From contig CAJXCU010000010.1 of assembly GCA_913051935.1 (NCBI GenBank), positions 1 to 49,810 on the forward strand: a DNA stretch of 49,810 nt, in the 5' to 3' direction. Position 1 is the stretch's first letter. Each line of letters starts with the position of its first letter. Origin of the DNA: an uncultured Flavobacteriales bacterium (GTDB lineage: Bacteria; Bacteroidota; Bacteroidia; Flavobacteriales_D; Crocinitomicaceae). This document shows, in pieces, positions 34,832-42,830 of the stretch. The notes below the pieces were generated by a model. That model was not told the origin of the DNA and did no database searches. It saw only the letters and a program-made list of their open reading frames with translations. Position numbers and translations under genes: made by a program.

Positions 34832-34928
34832 ACAAAAACACCGCTCGTTTGCAGTGTTTTTGTTGATAAGAGTAAAAATGTTTTAAGTTTCGTAATAAGA
34901 GACGTGAGACTTTTTATAAAAGTTGCAC
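34832..34928 (-). ncRNA. Small RNA array, unit 6
   Basis: A 97-nt unit that starts GTGCAACTTTTATAAAA. It shares TACGAAACTTAAAACATTTT with unit 5. The terminator ACACTGC-AAACGA-GCGGTGT has a U-G pair on this strand and a T-run after it. The first codon is GTG and the frame reads V/MQLL then stops. A TATTTTTC box lies 2 nt upstream. It is divergent from the pafA-like gene, whose promoter box is about 36 bp away. Confidence 0.62.
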
Positions 34929-34963
34929 AAGAAAAATAAATCTTTTTAAAAACATATAATGAT

Positions 34964-34971
34964 TAAATTTA
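34964..34971 (+). promoter_or_regulatory. -7-like box (TAAATTTA) 4 nt before ATG of the PafA-like gene
   Basis: TAAATTTA, then TTCC, then ATG at 34976. One mismatch to TAnnTTTG. Consistent with a leaderless transcript divergent from array unit 6. Confidence 0.42.
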
Positions 34972-34975
34972 TTCC

Positions 34976-36607
34976 ATGAAATTTCTTTCTGTTACAGCAG
35001 CCTTGATCATTGTTTTTATCACACATTCCCAAAAGGAATCCCCAAAAATTGTGATTGGTATTGTTGTGGATCAAATGTGCTATGATTATTTGTATCGATT
35101 TGAAAAAAACTATTCCAAGCGTGGCTTTAAAAAACTGATGAATAACGGTAGCCACTTAAAAAACATGCACTTTAATTATATCCCGACTTATACTGGTCCG
35201 GGACATGCATCTATATATACAGGAACAACTCCGAGAAACCATGGAATTATTGCAAATGACTGGTTAGAACGATCATCACTACAAAATGTAAACTGTGTTA
35301 GCGACAATGGTGTAAAGGGAATAGAAAGTAGTGCCCTTTATGGTAAATCCTCTCCGCATAGATTGAATGTACAAACTGTCACAGACCAATTAAAAAAATC
35401 CTACCCAAAATCAAAAGTCATATCGATTTCTATAAAAGACCGTGGAGCGATTCTCCCGGGAGGACACAACAGTGATGGTACTTACTGGTTCGATTACGGT
35501 AAAGGTACATTCATCACAAGCTCATATTTCAAAATTAAGTTACCCAAATGGCTACAAGATTTTAATGAAAATAATAATGCCGCCTCCTATGCTGATGTTT
35601 GGACTCCTTTACTCAAAGAGTCAGCCTATTCAGCGATTGATAACAGCCCTTACGAAAAGATTTTAGCCGGTAAAACGACGCCAACCTTCCCCTATGACAT
35701 TCCAAATTTGTGCAAAACAAGCGCTTCGCTTCAACCCTTTACGATGTCTCCATTTGCAAATACCCTTCTAACAGATTTGGCATTGGATGCAATTGAGCAT
35801 GAACATCTAGGTATAGACGAATCCCCGGACATGCTTTGCATTAGCTATTCATCCCCTGATATCGCAGGCCATGCGTTTGGTCCTGACTCAAAAGAAATTG
35901 AAGACATGTACATCCGACTTGATCTTGAGCTTGCCCGATTTTTAGAATCGCTCGAAAAATTATTCGGGAAAGACGGTTTTATTTTATTTCTCACTGCAGA
36001 CCATGGAGTGGTGCCTGTACCACAAAAGCTGGTTGATGACGGTTTTTCTGGAGGATATGTTTTTGTAGATCAAATGATTCATCAGCTTCGAGCCTCATGT
36101 ATTGAAAAATTTGGTGTGGACTTTATTCTTGGACAGGATAATCTAAATATTTATCTGGATTATAATCTAATGAACAATCATAAAGACTCAATCAACCAGG
36201 ATCAAATTTTATCCTTATTCGAAGAGGAATTACTAAATATTGATGGATTGAAACAAACAGCACGGAGATCGGAATTAATGAAAGGTATTCAGCATAAAGG
36301 CCCCTTAGTTCAGATGCTTTTCGAAGGGTTTGATCCAAAACGAAGCGGTGACCTATTGCTCATTTTAGAGTCTGGTTATTTACCAAAATCAACGCTTTCC
36401 TTGAACCCTCATCAAGGAACCTCGCACGGCTCTGGATATAGCTACGACACACACGTTCCATGCCTTTGGTATGGTGGTGGAATTAGAAAAAATGAAATAC
36501 TTGAGCCGCTAAATATTACAGATATTGGCCCCACATTATTGGAGCTCCTAAATCTTCCAAGGCTAGAATCTATGGTAGGTTCAACAATCAAAGCAATTAA
36601 ACCATAA
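34976..36607 (+). CDS. PafA-like alkaline phosphatase (exported phosphomonoesterase)
   Basis: A 543-aa protein. A signal peptide (about 1-18) precedes VIGIVVDQMCYDYLYRF with metal-binding Asp32. The nucleophile is Thr73 in YTGPGHASIYTG. Further active-site residues are Asn94 (IIANDW) and Lys154/Arg156 (SIKDRGAIL), the KxR and Asn set seen in Chryseobacterium/Elizabethkingia PafA. The second metal site is in SPDIAGHAFGPDS and LTADHGVVP. It releases phosphate from organic monoesters outside the cytoplasm. A nucleotide pyrophosphatase is possible but less likely. The aminotransferase gene follows 9 nt later. Confidence 0.85.
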   Translation: MKFLSVTAALIIVFITHSQKESPKIVIGIVVDQMCYDYLYRFEKNYSKRGFKKLMNNGSHLKNMHFNYIPTYTGPGHASIYTGTTPRNHGIIANDWLERSSLQNVNCVSDNGVKGIESSALYGKSSPHRLNVQTVTDQLKKSYPKSKVISISIKDRGAILPGGHNSDGTYWFDYGKGTFITSSYFKIKLPKWLQDFNENNNAASYADVWTPLLKESAYSAIDNSPYEKILAGKTTPTFPYDIPNLCKTSASLQPFTMSPFANTLLTDLALDAIEHEHLGIDESPDMLCISYSSPDIAGHAFGPDSKEIEDMYIRLDLELARFLESLEKLFGKDGFILFLTADHGVVPVPQKLVDDGFSGGYVFVDQMIHQLRASCIEKFGVDFILGQDNLNIYLDYNLMNNHKDSINQDQILSLFEEELLNIDGLKQTARRSELMKGIQHKGPLVQMLFEGFDPKRSGDLLLILESGYLPKSTLSLNPHQGTSHGSGYSYDTHVPCLWYGGGIRKNEILEPLNITDIGPTLLELLNLPRLESMVGSTIKAIKP

Positions 36608-36616
36608 TACAGCGTG

Positions 36617-37804
36617 ATGCACAATAAAAAGGTTTTTGTAAACCATCTTGGACAAACCACTGGACACCCATTACTCCTTGAAATTGACCATGCGGAAGGT
36701 ATCTATCTTTATGATAAAAGCGGAAAACGCTATATGGATATGATCTCAGGCATAGCTGTGAGCAGTTTAGGTCATGGACATCCAAGGATTAAAGAAGCAT
36801 TAAACAAACAAATAGAAAAACACCTTCACGTGATGGTTTACGGTGAGTTTATTCAAGACGCTCAGCTAGAACTTTCAAAAAACTTAAGGGCACTTTTACC
36901 TGATGAGCTGAATGGCTTATATATTGTCAATTCCGGTACAGAAGCAAATGAAGCTGCAATAAAACTTTGTAAAGTTTTTACAGGAAGATCCGAAATTATC
37001 TCTTTTAAAGGAGCCTATCACGGAAGCACAAATGGTTCTTTGAGTATTTCTAGTAATGAAAAAAGAAAAAAACCTTTTAGGCCATTGCTTTCAAATATTC
37101 AATTCATTGAGCTCAATCAAATAGATGACCTGAAATTAATCACAAAAAAGACTGCAGGAGTATTTCTTGAAACCATACAAGGCGATGCTGGGGTACAAAT
37201 TCCTGATCGTAATTTTATGACTGCATTACGGCAAAGATGTTCGGAAACAGGTAGTCTTTTAATTCTCGATGAAATTCAGTGTGGGCTTGGTAGAACTGGG
37301 CAATACTTTGCCTTTGAGCATTATGGAATTGTTCCTGATATTCTTACACTAGGAAAAGCGCTTGGAGGAGGACTACCAATAGGTGCACTTGTAGCTCCCC
37401 AAAATATCTTATCCACATTTAGCCACAATCCAGAGCTAGGTCATATCACAACCTTTGGCGGACATCCCTTAAATGCAACATCTGCCGCTGTTTTTTGCGA
37501 TATATTAGCAAAAGAAATTGACCTAAAAGAAGTTGAGCGCCTTGGAAAGATACTTGAACAAATGCTGAGTAAACACCCTGCCATTAAAGCATCTCGAAGA
37601 AAAGGAATGCTTTTTGCTTTTGATATGGAAAGTAATGTGCAAGTAGCGAAGGTTGTTGAATCCTGTCTTAAAAATGGATTGATTTTATTTTGGTTCCTAT
37701 CGCATCCAAATAGCTTTAGAATTTCACCTCCTTTAAACATTACGGAGAATGAGATTGTTGATGCAGGCAAAATAATCTACAACGCAATTGAAGAAAGTAT
37801 TTAA
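36617..37804 (+). CDS. Class III aminotransferase (acetylornithine/ornithine type)
   Basis: A 395-aa PLP enzyme. NSGTEANEAAIKL (about 105-117) binds PLP phosphate, SFKGAYHGSTNGSLSIS follows, then ILDEIQCGLGRTG with the PLP-binding Asp, and the Schiff-base Lys in TLGKALGGGLPIGA. The C-terminus is conserved. The ATG at 36617 is used rather than the GTG three bases earlier. Substrate could be acetylornithine, ornithine or another omega-amino acid; neighbours do not decide. Confidence 0.85.
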   Translation: MHNKKVFVNHLGQTTGHPLLLEIDHAEGIYLYDKSGKRYMDMISGIAVSSLGHGHPRIKEALNKQIEKHLHVMVYGEFIQDAQLELSKNLRALLPDELNGLYIVNSGTEANEAAIKLCKVFTGRSEIISFKGAYHGSTNGSLSISSNEKRKKPFRPLLSNIQFIELNQIDDLKLITKKTAGVFLETIQGDAGVQIPDRNFMTALRQRCSETGSLLILDEIQCGLGRTGQYFAFEHYGIVPDILTLGKALGGGLPIGALVAPQNILSTFSHNPELGHITTFGGHPLNATSAAVFCDILAKEIDLKEVERLGKILEQMLSKHPAIKASRRKGMLFAFDMESNVQVAKVVESCLKNGLILFWFLSHPNSFRISPPLNITENEIVDAGKIIYNAIEESI

Positions 37805-37859
37805 ACTTATTCAAGGTTGAAATCGACGTATTCTTTATTTTTATGATTGAAAGATTCTT

Positions 37860-38810
37860 ATGAAAGTAACCGACTATATAAAAAGCGCCAAACAAACATT
37901 GTTCTCATTTGAAATACTTCCTCCCTTGAAAGGAAAAAGTATTCAGTCTATCTACGACGGAATTGACCCTTTAATGGAATTCAAACCCAAGTTTGTGAAT
38001 GTAACCTACCACAGAGAAGAATACATCTACAAGGAAAAAGGCAATGGATTGCTAGAAAAGGTTGCAATCCGAAAAAGACCCGGAACTGTGGGGATTTGTG
38101 CTGCAATAATGAACAAATATAAGGTAGATGCGATACCTCATCTCATCTGTGGTGGATTTAGCAAAGAAGAAACTGAAAACGCATTAATTGACCTTCAGTT
38201 TCTTGGTATAGATAATGTTTTGGCTTTGCGAGGTGACCCCATTAAAACAGAAAATATCTTCAAAGCCCACCCTAAGGGTCATCAGTTTGCCTCAGATTTA
38301 ATTCATCAAGTAAATGACATGAACCATGGCAAATACTGTATCGATGACATAAAGATGGCACCAACCGATTTTTGTATAGGTGCAGCGGGTTATCCCGAAA
38401 AGCATTTTGAGGCAATGAATCTCAAGACAGACTTAATTCACCTAAAAGAGAAAGTGGATGCAGGAGCAACCTATATTGTAACACAAATGTTTTTTGATAA
38501 TAAAAAATACTTTGACTTTGTAGAGGCTTGCAGAGAATTTGGTATCAACGTCCCGATTATTCCAGGTTTAAAACCCATCAAGACCCTAAACCATATCACA
38601 TTTTTACCCAAGTTTTTTCATATTGATTATCCGGAAGAATTGTCAAACGAGCTCCTCAAATGCAAAACGAATGCCGAAGTAGAAAAGGTTGGTATCGAAT
38701 GGGGAATTCAACAATCCAAAGAACTTATGCAAAAAGAGGTACCTTGCATACATTATTACACCATGTCAAATTCAGATGCTGTAAAGGCCATCGCTGGAAA
38801 TATTTTTTAA
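37860..38810 (+). CDS. metF: 5,10-methylenetetrahydrofolate reductase
   Basis: A 316-aa flavoprotein barrel that makes methyl-THF for methionine synthesis. Motifs are FSFEILPPLKG near residue 16, FVNVTYH, PHLICGGFSKEE, NVLALRGDPIK and GAAGYPEKH. The C-terminal DAGATYIVTQMFFDNKKYFD is the FAD/substrate loop. Length is normal. A TATTTTTA box precedes the ATG with a leader of about 12 nt. The next gene begins right after its stop. Confidence 0.95.
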   Translation: MKVTDYIKSAKQTLFSFEILPPLKGKSIQSIYDGIDPLMEFKPKFVNVTYHREEYIYKEKGNGLLEKVAIRKRPGTVGICAAIMNKYKVDAIPHLICGGFSKEETENALIDLQFLGIDNVLALRGDPIKTENIFKAHPKGHQFASDLIHQVNDMNHGKYCIDDIKMAPTDFCIGAAGYPEKHFEAMNLKTDLIHLKEKVDAGATYIVTQMFFDNKKYFDFVEACREFGINVPIIPGLKPIKTLNHITFLPKFFHIDYPEELSNELLKCKTNAEVEKVGIEWGIQQSKELMQKEVPCIHYYTMSNSDAVKAIAGNIF

Positions 38811-39341
38811 ATGAAAAACAAAAAACTTTTATTTCTTCTTATAAGCATTTTGAGTGCATTATGCGTTCAGGGGCAAGAGAATAAAACCTTAGTAATCGGT
38901 CAATTTGACAAACCTGATGAGCGATATGCCATAGAGGTAGCCATTACAGATATATTTGCCCGAAATGGCATACCATCGGTACCGTCTTTAAATGTAATCA
39001 AACAAGGGGCAGATCCTTCAATATTGGCGGTAGATAGCATTCAAGCCAAATTAAAGCAGGCGGGAATAAATAGAATTGCGATTGTAAATGTTCGCGGATA
39101 TGACAGAAAATTTAAGCTTAGTGACAAAGAAACAAGCCTAAAAGAAACCCTTGGTCGGACAAGTATCTATCATATTTACAGAGAGGAAGCTACATCTGTT
39201 AGTTTTGAATTCATATTCTACAAGGAAAATAAGATGACCTTTCGTGATATTTTGAAATGCAGCAACGTTTCTGATAGAGACTCTGTTATAAAAAGAATCA
39301 GAAAAAAACTGCCAAAGAGAATGGCCAAAAAATGGTCATAA
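38811..39341 (+). CDS. Secreted protein of unknown function
   Basis: A 176-aa protein that starts directly after the metF stop. A signal peptide is clear (KKLLFLLISILSALCVQGQ). The mature part has an alternating helix/strand look (LVIGQFDKPDERYAIEVAIT, IARIAIVNVRGYDRKFKLSD), with a predicted Rossmann-like or flavodoxin-like pattern, but no motif I recognise. The C-terminus is basic. Its role near metF is unclear and may only reflect co-transcription. Confidence 0.7.
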   Translation: MKNKKLLFLLISILSALCVQGQENKTLVIGQFDKPDERYAIEVAITDIFARNGIPSVPSLNVIKQGADPSILAVDSIQAKLKQAGINRIAIVNVRGYDRKFKLSDKETSLKETLGRTSIYHIYREEATSVSFEFIFYKENKMTFRDILKCSNVSDRDSVIKRIRKKLPKRMAKKWS

Positions 39342-39343
39342 AA

Positions 39344-40243
39344 TTAAAAGTTTCCTGAACGAAACTTCTTGTCGAAGTTCATTTCACTTGGGTCTCCATA
39401 TGCACCACATTTAGGAACACGTTCAAATAGCTTTATAAATTTTAGTTTTAAAAGTACCGGCCAATAGCGGGATGAAAACCAATTCCACTTTGCGTTTAAA
39501 CCATTCCACTCGTGGATTCCAAGTAACGGAATTTCAAGTGTCGGTATCATCATCCAAGCACGATTAAATCTCACACCAATCCCCAAGCTGTAATGAAACT
39601 GAAGGTTGTACGGGCCTTGAAATTTTTGAGGAAGTGCATAAGAAGAAAAGTCGCCATTGTAAATTGTATCAGCTGAACCAGGACGATATTCAAAGTTAAG
39701 TCCAAATGCATTGTCAAGAAAATGCTTTCTAGCTTTGTCTATTTTTTTCTTTCCAAAATATATTAACGAATGAGCCGACATCCGAGCGGAAAACATGCCC
39801 AGTTTAAATGAACCAAAACCTTCATTTGAATCAATAGTCACTCCAAAAGCATCTAATTCACTTGTGCTTGTCCTTTCGTTGCCAGAAAAAACTTTATAAC
39901 CCAATCCCCAATCAAAGTAATCCCATATCCTACTTTTTCGTAGAAACTTAATTGGAATTCCCTTCCACTTTGGAAAATGAGCAAAACCTAGCTCCGCAGC
40001 ATAACCCAATCGACCCTCAGGAACAATGGAATACGCTTCTCGGTTACCGCTTAATAAATCTGCATCATTTTCTCCACTAATCTCTTTACCCGGTATAAGG
40101 TACGTAGCAGCAACTGAAAACTGAATTCCGTCATTAACGACAACGATATAATCATTTCCTTTGGATGTCTTTTTAAAACCTCCTTGACCCATAAAATTAT
40201 GGGATATAAGCAACAATAAAGCAAAACATACTTTTTTTGTCAT
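39344..40243 (-). CDS. Outer-membrane beta-barrel-like protein of unknown function
   Basis: A 299-aa protein with a signal peptide (MTKKVCFALLLLISHNFMGQ). The mature part alternates short amphipathic strands and Gly/aromatic turns (YAAELGFAHFPKW, DWGLGYKVFSG, YNLQFHYSLGIGVRFNRAWM), a pattern typical of outer-membrane barrels. No family is recognised. The start overlaps the kmo stop by 4 nt (ATGA). It is probably part of the kmo operon. Confidence 0.68.
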   Translation of the reverse strand: MTKKVCFALLLLISHNFMGQGGFKKTSKGNDYIVVVNDGIQFSVAATYLIPGKEISGENDADLLSGNREAYSIVPEGRLGYAAELGFAHFPKWKGIPIKFLRKSRIWDYFDWGLGYKVFSGNERTSTSELDAFGVTIDSNEGFGSFKLGMFSARMSAHSLIYFGKKKIDKARKHFLDNAFGLNFEYRPGSADTIYNGDFSSYALPQKFQGPYNLQFHYSLGIGVRFNRAWMMIPTLEIPLLGIHEWNGLNAKWNWFSSRYWPVLLKLKFIKLFERVPKCGAYGDPSEMNFDKKFRSGNF

Positions 40244-41616
40244 ATTTCAAAATTAAAGGACTTACTCTCCTCTGAAATCAATTCCATCACCTCATCACTA
40301 TCCCATTCTGACTCTATGTTAGGGAACTGCATAACGCGATCCATGATGCCATCTTGAATTTTCCCCTGTCTGTATGCGACACTGTATGGAATCGTACTGA
40401 AGGTTACTTGAGAGTATAACGGCAGCCATTTTTTTGGATACAGCTTTGTGTATTTCGCCTCTATTTTTTTTCTGAGTAAAAAGCTTTCATCTGCTACATA
40501 GTCTCGCATTTCATGGTAATTATCTAAAGAAAGATCCTGTAAAGCATCACCATCCTGCTTTCTAGTTGCGTTGTATTCTTCAAATACAGCCTCCCAATTT
40601 TCGTTGTGCTTCAACATTAAATCGTTCAATACGGTACAATCTTCAAAACCAGAGTTCATTCCTTGACCATAAAAAGGAACCGTTGCATGTGCCGAATCTC
40701 CAATTAAAGCTACCTTGCCGTGTGTCCAGGGGAAGCAACGTATAATCGCTAAGGAAGCCAGAGGATGGTCTTCCCATGCTTCTCCAACATTTGGCATCAT
40801 TTCATAAAAATCAGGAAAAACATCTTTGAAGAAGGTATCTACATCCTCCTTTGTCTTAAGTTTATCAAAAGAATATTTATGGTTTTCATGAGGCATAAAT
40901 AGCGTACACGTAAAAGAGCCGTCTTCATTTGCCAAAGCGATCATCATGAATCGACCACGAGGCCAAATATGTAATGCGTTTTTGTCCATTAGATACGCTC
41001 CATTCGGACCAGCTGGAAGAAGAATCTCTCTGTAACCGTCTTCGATAAAACGCTGGCTAAAATTAAAACGAGGTAGCTTTTGCATGGAGTTATATCGAAT
41101 CGCAGAAAAAGCACCGTCGGCAGCAAAAATCAAATCGGACTTCACCTCGAATTCCTCGTTGGTTTTGGTGTTTCTGATATACGAGATTGAATTTTGAAAA
41201 TCTACCTTGTAGCATTCATGGTGATAATGAATTTCCGCATTTCCGTGATTCTCCGCAATGTCCATCATTCGCGCATTAATATGTCCTCTTGAAACAGAAT
41301 AAATCACCTGTCCTTCCGCTCCATATGGTTGGTAAGTAAGCTCGCCATCTTCAGCATGCATTACCCTACCATGCATAGGAATTGCGATTTCACGAACAGA
41401 GTCACCAACACCAACATCGTCAAGTGCTTTCCATCCCCGCACGGACAACGCTAGATTGATAGATTTACCCGCTTGAATATCTGCTTTCCTAATGTCGGAT
41501 CTTCTTTCATAAATGGTGACCTTATATCCTGCCCTTGATAGATAAACAGCCCATAACGAGCCGACTAGACCAGCCCCAATAATCGTTGCATTTTTGTTCG
41601 TTGAATCCATTGTCAT
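40240..41616 (-). CDS. kmo: Kynurenine 3-monooxygenase
   Basis: Hydroxylates L-kynurenine with FAD and NADPH in tryptophan degradation. A 458-aa protein. The FAD motif ATIIGAGLVGSLWAVYLSRA is near the N-terminus, then GKSINLALSVRGWKALDDVG, typical of KMO, and VALIGDSAHATVPFYGQGMN with the second FAD-binding Asp. The C-terminal hydrophobic part anchors eukaryotic KMO but is short here. The ATG at 41616 overlaps the small membrane gene by 4 nt, which supports this start over an ATG two codons in. Confidence 0.93.
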   Translation of the reverse strand: MTMDSTNKNATIIGAGLVGSLWAVYLSRAGYKVTIYERRSDIRKADIQAGKSINLALSVRGWKALDDVGVGDSVREIAIPMHGRVMHAEDGELTYQPYGAEGQVIYSVSRGHINARMMDIAENHGNAEIHYHHECYKVDFQNSISYIRNTKTNEEFEVKSDLIFAADGAFSAIRYNSMQKLPRFNFSQRFIEDGYREILLPAGPNGAYLMDKNALHIWPRGRFMMIALANEDGSFTCTLFMPHENHKYSFDKLKTKEDVDTFFKDVFPDFYEMMPNVGEAWEDHPLASLAIIRCFPWTHGKVALIGDSAHATVPFYGQGMNSGFEDCTVLNDLMLKHNENWEAVFEEYNATRKQDGDALQDLSLDNYHEMRDYVADESFLLRKKIEAKYTKLYPKKWLPLYSQVTFSTIPYSVAYRQGKIQDGIMDRVMQFPNIESEWDSDEVMELISEESKSFNFEI

Positions 41617-41822
41617 TTTCTCCAGTGTTTCGAATAAGGCGAATCAAAGTAAGTACTTTTAAATCTACTTTTGTTTTTTTTGTTTTGATACGCGATTAAA
41701 GCCCGCCAAAATAAAATACCGACAATCAAAATTCCAATCGTTTGCGCAGAGATATTTATATAGTCACTGAGCACGGAGACCGAACCGGTGTATTTTGCTT
41801 GGATAAGTTCTTGAGGCGTCAT
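41613..41822 (-). CDS. Small membrane protein preceding kmo
   Basis: A 69-aa protein with one clear membrane helix (ISAQTIGILIVGILFWRALI, about 24-43) followed by a basic cytoplasmic tail. No family is recognised. Its stop overlaps the kmo start by 4 nt, so it is probably a real gene, translated with kmo. It could anchor or assist the monooxygenase, but there is no direct evidence. A TAAATTCG box lies upstream. Confidence 0.65.
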   Translation of the reverse strand: MTPQELIQAKYTGSVSVLSDYINISAQTIGILIVGILFWRALIAYQNKKNKSRFKSTYFDSPYSKHWRK

Positions 41823-41897
41823 TTCGATAGCTTAAACACGAATTTACTTAGTTTGTTGTCATTACCGATGAGATAAATAAAGAATTATCCACAGCGC

Positions 41898-42830
41898 TTA
41901 TTTTGAAGTTGGATTGACGAAAAATACATTTCGCTTGATCCCTTTGAACTTTGCTCTTTTTATTGGACTTCGCTTTAACAATTCTCGATATGTTTCTTCG
42001 TTTAGGTCCATCCAATCTTTTTTGGTTAAATCAAGAAGTTTAGGATTTTGAAATCGTTCTTCCCTGTTTGGTTTAGATAATCTGTTCCAAGGGCAAACAT
42101 CCTGACATACATCGCAACCGAATGCCCAATTATTCATTTTATCTTTAAACTCGTTAGGAATAACTTGGTCTTTTAGCTCTATTGTCAAATAGGAAATACA
42201 TCGAGAGGCATCTACGAGTTGTGGCTCAACAATCGCATCTGTCGGACAATGGTCGAGGCACTTCGTACAGCTACCACAGTAGTCCTTTACAGGACCATCT
42301 TGGTCAAACTCTAAATCTGTAATTAGCTCAGCAATAAAGAAAAAACTACCTGCCTTCGGATGAATTAGATTTGAATTTTTACCAATCCAGCCTAAGCCGG
42401 ACTTCTTTGCCCATGCCCGGTCCATTACCGGTGCAGAGTCCACAAAAGCTCTACCCTCAACATCCCCTACGGTCTCTTTTAAAAATTCAAAAAGAGCAAG
42501 TAGCCGTTCTTTTACAACAAAATGATAATCCTCTCCATATGCATATTTTGAAATCTTAGGAGCTTCTGAATCGGTCTGCACCTCATCGCTGGCATAGTTA
42601 AAAAGCAGAGAAATAACCGATTTGGATCCAGGCACTAGCTTGGTTGGGTCCAGCCTTTTGTCAAAATGATTTTCCATGTAAGACATCTTGCCGTGGTGGT
42701 TCTTCTTGAGCCAATTTTCAAGTCGAGGTGCTTCTTCTTCTAAAAACCCTGCCTGAGAGAATCCACAATAAAAAAAACCAAGCTCCTGTGCTTTGGAGAC
42801 AATGCTTCGCTTATGTCGATTGGCATCCAT
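41898..42830 (-). CDS. queG: Epoxyqueuosine reductase QueG
   Basis: Cobalamin and iron-sulfur enzyme that makes queuosine from epoxyqueuosine in tRNA. A 310-aa protein. The N-terminal half has [20 protein letters not shown] and [20 protein letters not shown]. Two 4Fe-4S clusters are bound by [12 protein letters not shown] and [10 protein letters not shown]. Length is a little short of E. coli QueG, which has a C-terminal HEAT extension. It starts immediately after the ruvB stop. Confidence 0.95.
   Translation of the reverse strand: MDANRHKRSIVSKAQELGFFYCGFSQAGFLEEEAPRLENWLKKNHHGKMSYMENHFDKRLDPTKLVPGSKSVISLLFNYASDEVQTDSEAPKISKYAYGEDYHFVVKERLLALFEFLKETVGDVEGRAFVDSAPVMDRAWAKKSGLGWIGKNSNLIHPKAGSFFFIAELITDLEFDQDGPVKDYCGSCTKCLDHCPTDAIVEPQLVDASRCISYLTIELKDQVIPNEFKDKMNNWAFGCDVCQDVCPWNRLSKPNREERFQNPKLLDLTKKDWMDLNEETYRELLKRSPIKRAKFKGIKRNVFFVNPTSK

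Noticed and set aside
33863-34928. CRISPR array
   Set aside because: The repeated parts are long, diverged and structured, spacings vary from 126 to 346 nt, and no short identical repeats or cas genes are present.
33863-34928. Plus-strand reading of the array hairpins
   Set aside because: Plus-strand hairpins are not followed by T-runs, and three stems would contain A-C mismatches.
41885-41893. Perfect DnaA box TTATCCACA
   Set aside because: It is a single site in a short gap, and one 9-mer match in a window of this size is not unexpected by chance.
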